DNA of 45,574 nt from Qaidamihabitans albus (GTDB taxonomy: Bacteria > Actinomycetota > Actinomycetes > Mycobacteriales > Pseudonocardiaceae): positions 114,652 to 160,225 of the forward strand of contig NZ_JAEHOB010000015.1 in assembly GCF_016464705.1 (NCBI RefSeq), read 5' to 3'. The notes beneath the pieces are model-generated. The model was not told the origin of the DNA, ran no database searches, and saw nothing but the letters and a program-made list of their open reading frames with translations. Both the position numbers and the translations under genes were made by a program. This document shows positions 40,787-45,574 of this stretch, piece after piece; positions within the stretch are counted from its first letter, which is position 1; the number at the start of each line of letters is the position of its first letter.

Positions 40787-43759
40787 TCAGCTCTCGTAGA
40801 AGAGACGCTCCACGACGGCGTGTCCGCGCCGCGTCGTGCGCCGGTAGGCGTCGAGGAACTCGCCGGGGTCGTCGTCGGCCGAGTAACCGAGCACGCGCGC
40901 GACCGCCGCCAGGCCCCGGCCCGACGGGGGCAGCTGGTCGACCGGCTTGCCCCGTACCAGCGTCGCCGCGTTCCTGGCCTTCGTGGCCAGCGTCCACGCG
41001 TCGATGAGCGAGCGGACGTCCGCGGCCTCGGCCAGCCCGGCGTCCGCCATCGCGTGCAAGGCCCCTGGTGTCGAGGTCGTCCGCAGCTCGGGCACCTCGT
41101 GCGCGTACCGCAGCTGGAGCAGCTGCGCGGTCCACTCGACGTCGGCGAGGCCGCCCCTGCCGAGTTTGGTGTGTGTGGTGGGGTCCGCGCCCTTCGGCAT
41201 CCGCTCGGTGTCGACCCGTGCCTTGATGCGGCGGACCTCGCGCACCCGGATGGCGTCGAGGCCACCCTCGGGGTAGCGGAACGGATCGATGATGGCCGTG
41301 AACCGGTCGCCGAGCTCTTCGTCGCCCGCGATGAACCGTGCCCGTAGCAGCGCCTGTGCCTCCCAGACCTCGCTCCACCGTTCGTAGTACACCCGGTAGG
41401 ACTCGAGGGTCCGCACGAGTGGACCGCTGCGACCCTCCGGCCGCAGGTTCGCGTCCACTTCGAGGGCGGGGTCCTGACTCGGTGCGCCGAGCGAGCGGCG
41501 CACCGTCTCGGCGACCGAGGCCGCGAACTTCAGTGCCTCGGAGTCGGCCGCGCCCTCCGCCGCCTGGCACACGAACAGCACGTCGGCGTCGGAGCCGTAA
41601 CCGAGCTCCGCGCCGCCGAGCCGCCCCATGCCGATGACCGCGATCCGCGCGGGCTCACCACCGATCTCGGCGGCCTTGTACCGGATGGCCGCAGCGAGAG
41701 CGCTCTGGAGGACCGCGGCCCACACCGACGACAGGGCCCCGCACACGGCGGGCACGTCCAGCAGGCCGAGCAGGTCGGCGCAGGCGACTCGCAGCAGCTC
41801 GTGCCGCCGTAGCGACCGGGCCGCCGTGACGGACGCGCGGAGCCCGGGCTGCCTGCGGGCGGCTGCGCGCAACGACGTCGCCACCTCTTCCGGTGAACGT
41901 CCGGCGAGGCGCTCCGGATGTCCGAGCAGCTGCAGGACCTCGGGCGCCCGCACGAGCAGGTCGGGCACCAGCCGGGAGGTGCCGAGCACCGTCGCGAGCC
42001 GCTCCACGACCGCGGCCTCGTCCCGCAGCACGCGCAGGTACCAGGGGGTGTCCGCGAGCGCCTCCGAAACGCGCCGGTAGGCGAGCAGGCCGCCGTCCGG
42101 GTCCGGGGTGTCCGCGAGCAGGTCGAGCAGCACCGGCAGCAGGGCCTGCTGGATCGAGGCCCTGCGGGAGACGCCGGAGGTGAGCGCCTTGATGTGCTGC
42201 AGCGCGCCGTCGGGAGCCGCATAGCCGAGCGCGGCGAGCCTGCTGGCGGCCTGCTCGGTGGTGAGCCGCAGCGCGGCGGTCGGCACCCGTGCCACCGATT
42301 CCAGCAGCGGGCGGTAGAACAGCTTTTCGTGCAGGCGGCGGATGCGCTGCACGTTCCGGCGGAACTCGGCCGCCAGCAGTTCGCTCACCGAGCGGCCCCG
42401 TGCCGGCCGCATCCCGCAGGCCCGGGCGAGCCAGCGCAGTTCCGTGGTGTCGTCGAAGTCGGGGAAGAGATGCGTGCGGCGGAGCCTGCGCAGCTGCAGC
42501 CGGTGTTCCACCATGCGCAGGAACTCGTACGAAGACGCGAGCTCCGCGGCGTCGGCCCGGCCGACGTAACCAGCCGCACCCAGCGCTTCGAGTGCCTCCA
42601 TGGTGGATCCGGACCGCAGGTCGGGGTCCACCCGGCCGTGCACGAGCTGCAGCAGTTGCACGGCGAACTCGACGTCCCGCAGGCCCCCTCGGCCGAGCTT
42701 GAGTTCACGGTCGGCGATCTCGGCAGGCACGTGCCGCTCCACGCGCCTGCGCATCTGCTGCACGTCGGGCACGAAGTTCTCCCGCTCCGACGCCGACCAC
42801 ACCATCGGCGCGACGAGTTCGGCGTAGCGCTGCCCGAGCTCGGCGTCCCCGGCGACAGGGCGAGCCTTGAGCAGCGCCTGGAACTCCCACGTCCGCGCCC
42901 ATTTGCGGTAGTAGGCCTCGTGCCCGTCGAGTGTGCGCACCAGCGCGCCGGCCTTGCCTTCCGGGCGCAGGGCGGCATCGACCTCGAAACAGGCCGTGCC
43001 GACGATGCGCATCATCGTGGTGGCGAGGCGGGTGGCCGCCTGGATGTCCCCGTCCCCGACGAACACCACGTCGACGTCGCTGACGTAGTTCAGCTCCCGG
43101 CCGCCGCACTTGCCCATCGCGATGACGGCGAGCGTGGCGTCCGCGGCGCCGGGGACGTCGTGCCCGGCCACGGTGAGCCCGGCCCGCAGCGCCGCCTCGG
43201 CGAGTGCGGTGAGCGCGCTCGCCGTCGCGACGTAGGACGGCTCCGTCAGCTCCGGCTCCACCAGGTGTCCCAGGTCGACGGCGGCGATCTCCAGGAGCAG
43301 CCCGCGGTATCCGGTCCGCAGCGCCAGGGCCGCGTCGTTGCCGGTGAGCACATCGCCGTCGCGCCGGATCGCCTGATCGAGGGCCGCGCTGTAGTCGTCG
43401 GCGGCCGTGCACGCCACTCCGGCGAGACGCCGCCACTGCTCCGGCGTACTGACCAGGAAGTCGGCGAGGGCGCTCGAGGACCCGATCACGGCGAGCAGGC
43501 GTCCGCGCAGGACGGCGTCCACCCGCAGTGCCTCGGAAAGCTCCGGCCAGCCGGCGGGGTCGGCCTCGCGGATGCGGTCGATCGCACGGAGCGCGAGATC
43601 GGGGTCGGGGGTCCGGGACAGGGCCGCGAGTACGGGTTCGCCGCCGTTCGCCGGCCCCGACTCGCCCCACCAGCCGGCAGCACGAAGATCCGCCTCGGCG
43701 CGGTCTTCGGTGAACCCGAACCTCGCCGCGGACGCGGTCGGCCTGGCACGCTCTACCAT
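40787..43759 (-). CDS. glnE: Bifunctional glutamine synthetase adenylyltransferase/deadenylase
   Basis: A 990-aa GlnE. It adenylylates and deadenylylates the GlnA Tyr in response to nitrogen state. Seen: two nucleotidyltransferase domains, GKCGGRELNYVSDVDVVFVG at about residue 215 and GMGRLGGAELGYGSDADVLF at about residue 710. Each has the G-S/D-x-D catalytic pattern, and each is followed by an alpha-helical regulatory region (REFEFAVQLLQL-like blocks). The length matches actinobacterial GlnE. The start is GTG or ATG near 43759 (MVERARPT). In mycobacteria it follows glnA1 directly. Here 26 kb, including the island, lies between them. Confidence 0.97.
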   Translation of the reverse strand: MVERARPTASAARFGFTEDRAEADLRAAGWWGESGPANGGEPVLAALSRTPDPDLALRAIDRIREADPAGWPELSEALRVDAVLRGRLLAVIGSSSALADFLVSTPEQWRRLAGVACTAADDYSAALDQAIRRDGDVLTGNDAALALRTGYRGLLLEIAAVDLGHLVEPELTEPSYVATASALTALAEAALRAGLTVAGHDVPGAADATLAVIAMGKCGGRELNYVSDVDVVFVGDGDIQAATRLATTMMRIVGTACFEVDAALRPEGKAGALVRTLDGHEAYYRKWARTWEFQALLKARPVAGDAELGQRYAELVAPMVWSASERENFVPDVQQMRRRVERHVPAEIADRELKLGRGGLRDVEFAVQLLQLVHGRVDPDLRSGSTMEALEALGAAGYVGRADAAELASSYEFLRMVEHRLQLRRLRRTHLFPDFDDTTELRWLARACGMRPARGRSVSELLAAEFRRNVQRIRRLHEKLFYRPLLESVARVPTAALRLTTEQAASRLAALGYAAPDGALQHIKALTSGVSRRASIQQALLPVLLDLLADTPDPDGGLLAYRRVSEALADTPWYLRVLRDEAAVVERLATVLGTSRLVPDLLVRAPEVLQLLGHPERLAGRSPEEVATSLRAAARRQPGLRASVTAARSLRRHELLRVACADLLGLLDVPAVCGALSSVWAAVLQSALAAAIRYKAAEIGGEPARIAVIGMGRLGGAELGYGSDADVLFVCQAAEGAADSEALKFAASVAETVRRSLGAPSQDPALEVDANLRPEGRSGPLVRTLESYRVYYERWSEVWEAQALLRARFIAGDEELGDRFTAIIDPFRYPEGGLDAIRVREVRRIKARVDTERMPKGADPTTHTKLGRGGLADVEWTAQLLQLRYAHEVPELRTTSTPGALHAMADAGLAEAADVRSLIDAWTLATKARNAATLVRGKPVDQLPPSGRGLAAVARVLGYSADDDPGEFLDAYRRTTRRGHAVVERLFYES

Positions 43760-43797
43760 CGGCTACCACCGTAGCCGCAGGCGCTCCCGGTTCGGCG

Positions 43798-44553
43798 TCA
43801 GGCGAGGGGAAGGGTGCGGGGGCGGGAGCCGGCGGGTTCCAGCTCGCCCGCGGCGAGGCGGACGAAGCGGTGGGCGAACGGCCGCCAGGTCTCGGCGAGG
43901 TCGGTGTGCGTCTCGGCGAGCGCGCCGGGCTCCAGGGATCCGGTACGTGCGGTTTCGGCGATCTCCGGCGCGTTCCCGGCCCAGTCCCGGACGGTCTCGG
44001 GGGTCGTCTCGATGTGGAACTGGAGGCCGTAGGCGAAGCGGCCCACGCGGAACGCCTGGTGCGGATATCGCGGTGCGGAGGCGAGCAGCTCCGCGTTCGG
44101 CGGCAGCTGGACGACGGCGTCCCGGTGGAACTGCAGCACGTCCTGCACAAGGGGCAGCTCGGCGCAGAGCGGATCCTTCCACGCGGCGTCCTTCTTCGAG
44201 ACCAGCGCGGGACCGGCCTCGGGGCCGTCGGTGCCACGGTCGACCCGGCCGCCGGTGGCGACGGCGAGCAGCTGCGCCCCCAGGCAGACCGCCAGCGTCG
44301 GCGATCCGGTGCCCGCGGCCCTGGCGAGGAGCCTGCGTATGTCGGCGAGCCACGGATGGTCCCGGTCGTCCTCCGCCCCCATGCCGCCGCCCAGGCACAC
44401 GACGCCCTGGTACTCGGCGGCATCCTGCGGGAGAACGTCGCCCGGTGGCCGCCGCACGTCGAGCTCCGCTCCGGCCTCGACGAGCCAGTCACCCAACGGG
44501 CCGGGCGGGTCGGCCGCATCGGGCTGGATGATCAGCAGTCGTGGGGTGCTCAC
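43798..44553 (-). CDS. Class I glutamine amidotransferase-like protein
   Basis: A 251-aa type 1 glutamine amidotransferase (GMP synthase-like, stand-alone). Seen: the nucleophile Cys90 in AVCLGAQLLA and His180/Glu182 in YGLQFHIETTPE, so the triad is complete. It has the expected N-terminal VVCLGGGMGAEDD region. The GTG at 44553 overlaps the stop of the GNAT gene (GTGA), so the two are translationally coupled. It hydrolyses glutamine to release ammonia for an unknown partner, or acts as a stand-alone amidase. Its position beside glnE is consistent with nitrogen metabolism, but no partner enzyme is encoded next to it. Confidence 0.87.
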   Translation of the reverse strand: MSTPRLLIIQPDAADPPGPLGDWLVEAGAELDVRRPPGDVLPQDAAEYQGVVCLGGGMGAEDDRDHPWLADIRRLLARAAGTGSPTLAVCLGAQLLAVATGGRVDRGTDGPEAGPALVSKKDAAWKDPLCAELPLVQDVLQFHRDAVVQLPPNAELLASAPRYPHQAFRVGRFAYGLQFHIETTPETVRDWAGNAPEIAETARTGSLEPGALAETHTDLAETWRPFAHRFVRLAAGELEPAGSRPRTLPLA

Positions 44554-45416
44554 ACCGTCCAGGGTACGGACGCCTCCCCGGCCGGGCGGAGGGCCAGTTC
44601 GGCGGTCTCCAGTATCGGGCGGTAGCCCAGCCGCCGGTAAACCCTGTTCGACACCGGGTTGGTGGTGTCGGCGAACAGGACCACGTGCCGGACGCCGGCT
44701 TCCCGCAGCCGCCGGGACGCGGCCGCCGTGACCGCTGCCGCGTAGCCGTGGCCACGCAGTTCGGGCGGTGTGTAGACGTAGCCGATTCTCGACATCCCGC
44801 ACTGCGGTTTCCTCGCGAGCGCCATGGCGACGGGCTCGCCGTCCACGCACCAGAGGCCGTACGTTTCACCGCCGTCGATCACCCGCGCCACGGCACCGGC
44901 CGGATCGGCCTCCGGCGGTGCCAGTGGCAGCGCCTCGCGCGTGAAGGCCTGCCGCCAGCGCGTGAGCAGGCCGGTGTCGGCCGCGGTGGCGAGGCGCGGT
45001 TCTCCGCGCACACCTACCGGTTCGGCCAGCTCACCGAGTTCGTAGAGGCGGTTGGAGTGTTCCCCGCTCACCGTCGCGCCGGTGAGCGCGCACCACTCGC
45101 GGGCGAACGCCTCCGCCTCGCGGCGTGGCCCGGTGACGCCGCCCAGGTGGGAGTGCGAGGAGGCCAGTGCGCCCGCGACCACGGGGGCCGCCTCGGCCGG
45201 CACGCCGCTCACCACCGCCGGGAACGGGGCGTGCCAGCTCAGGACGGCGCCGAGCCCATCACGATCATCGGCGCTGATCAGCGCGGTAGCCCCACCGGCG
45301 CGCTCGATGTCGCGCAGCGCGGTGAGCGCGCCGGTGTGCCGGACCGGATCGGCCGCGTAGAAGGGCCGCGCCAGCTCGGCGAACGCGCCGACATCGGTGT
45401 GCAGCGTGACATCCAC
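44550..45416 (-). CDS. GNAT-family N-acetyltransferase
   Basis: A 288-aa protein with a C-terminal GNAT fold. Seen: the acetyl-CoA loop YTPPELRGHGYAAAVTAAAS (R-G-x-G type), then VVLFADTTNPVSNRVYRRLGYRP, the typical beta5/helix end. The N-terminal part lacks a recognised catalytic domain and may be a degenerate second GNAT. The GTG at 45416 starts VDVTLHTDVGAF. It is coupled to the downstream amidotransferase gene by GTGA. The acceptor (amine, peptide or antibiotic) is unknown. Confidence 0.82.
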   Translation of the reverse strand: MDVTLHTDVGAFAELARPFYAADPVRHTGALTALRDIERAGGATALISADDRDGLGAVLSWHAPFPAVVSGVPAEAAPVVAGALASSHSHLGGVTGPRREAEAFAREWCALTGATVSGEHSNRLYELGELAEPVGVRGEPRLATAADTGLLTRWRQAFTREALPLAPPEADPAGAVARVIDGGETYGLWCVDGEPVAMALARKPQCGMSRIGYVYTPPELRGHGYAAAVTAAASRRLREAGVRHVVLFADTTNPVSNRVYRRLGYRPILETAELALRPAGEASVPWTV

Positions 45417-45473
45417 CCGGCCAGCTTCGCAGCCACCCGGGCGACGGTCCAACGAAATACGCCGACATAAAGA

Positions 45474-45529
45474 AAACCCCGGGAACGATCGAGAGAATTC
45501 ACATTCTCAACCGATCGTTCCCGGGGTTT
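45474..45529. terminator. Strong terminator downstream of the 5S rRNA gene
   Basis: A perfect 18-bp inverted repeat (45474-45491 with 45512-45529) flanks a 20-nt region that itself folds (GAGAAT/ATTCTC). It lies between the rRNA operon end and the GNAT gene, which both read on the minus strand. It is probably the rRNA operon terminator. Confidence 0.85.
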
Positions 45530-45540
45530 CTAATTTGTGT

Positions 45541-45574
45541 ACGGCGGTGTCCTACTCTCCCACACCCCTTCGGG
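45541..45574 (-). rRNA. rrf: 5S rRNA, 3' end (partial)
   Basis: The reverse complement of the last bases reads as the conserved 3' end of actinobacterial 5S rRNA (GTGTGGGAGAGTAGGACACC then GCCG). The gene continues beyond the window, and the rRNA operon would lie to the right on the minus strand. The exact mature end is uncertain by a few bases. Confidence 0.9.

Noticed and set aside
41918-43774. 618-codon plus-strand frame opposite glnE
   Set aside because: It is a high-GC shadow of glnE.

Overview
The window is a high-GC actinomycete chromosome segment, most likely from the Pseudonocardiales (Amycolatopsis-like). The evidence is uniformly GC-rich codon use, frequent GTG starts, WhiB7, UvrD2 with a C-terminal HRDC domain, DUF4191, and glnA1/glnE. 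Gene order matches two blocks known from Mycobacterium tuberculosis: Rv3194c-Rv3198c (PDZ protease, zincin, ThiF-like protein, ABC1 kinase, whiB7, uvrD2) and Rv2219-Rv2221c (DUF4191, RDD, glnA1, glnE). Here the two blocks are fused head to tail.

Layout. Positions 95-11631 hold the first core block: PDZ/Lon-like protease, divergent zincin, YgjP-like metallopeptidase, ThiF-like protein, ABC1 kinase and an AbiEi-like protein. These are followed by a minus-strand group made of uvrD2, the whiB7 leader with a candidate upstream ORF and a hairpin attenuator, whiB7, two small proteins and a methyltransferase. Four exact TTGTCCACA (DnaA-box type) nonamers lie between 3459 and 6072. Positions 11697-14582 hold DUF4191, an RDD membrane protein and glnA, which is preceded by a well-formed GlnR box.

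Positions 14669-39613 are an accessory catabolic island of 21 genes lying between glnA and glnE. It encodes a tripartite tricarboxylate transporter (TctABC) plus an orphan second TctC, a fused 2Fe-2S/molybdopterin hydroxylase and an ACMSD-type amidohydrolase. It also encodes two cupins, two Gfo/Idh/MocA oxidoreductases, a D-2-hydroxyacid dehydrogenase and an Ldh_2-family dehydrogenase. Further genes are a DRE-TIM acyltransferase/lyase, a CocE-type hydrolase, an isochorismatase-type hydrolase, a divergent CinA, a PEP-synthase-like protein, an M24 protein with an altered metal site, an MFS transporter and one GntR/FCD regulator. The set fits uptake and degradation of an organic acid or N-heterocyclic carboxylate. 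No ring-cleaving dioxygenase of a known family and no integrase is visible, and the substrate is unknown.

The island ends at a decayed, collinear remnant of the 3' part of glnA (about 39697-39930). This suggests the island entered at or duplicated the glnA 3' region and pushed the old end towards glnE.

Positions 40291-45574 return to core genes on the minus strand: thioesterase, glnE, class I glutamine amidotransferase, a GNAT acetyltransferase, a strong terminator and the 3' end of a 5S rRNA gene. GlnE is the adenylyltransferase expected to act on the GlnA encoded on the far side of the island.
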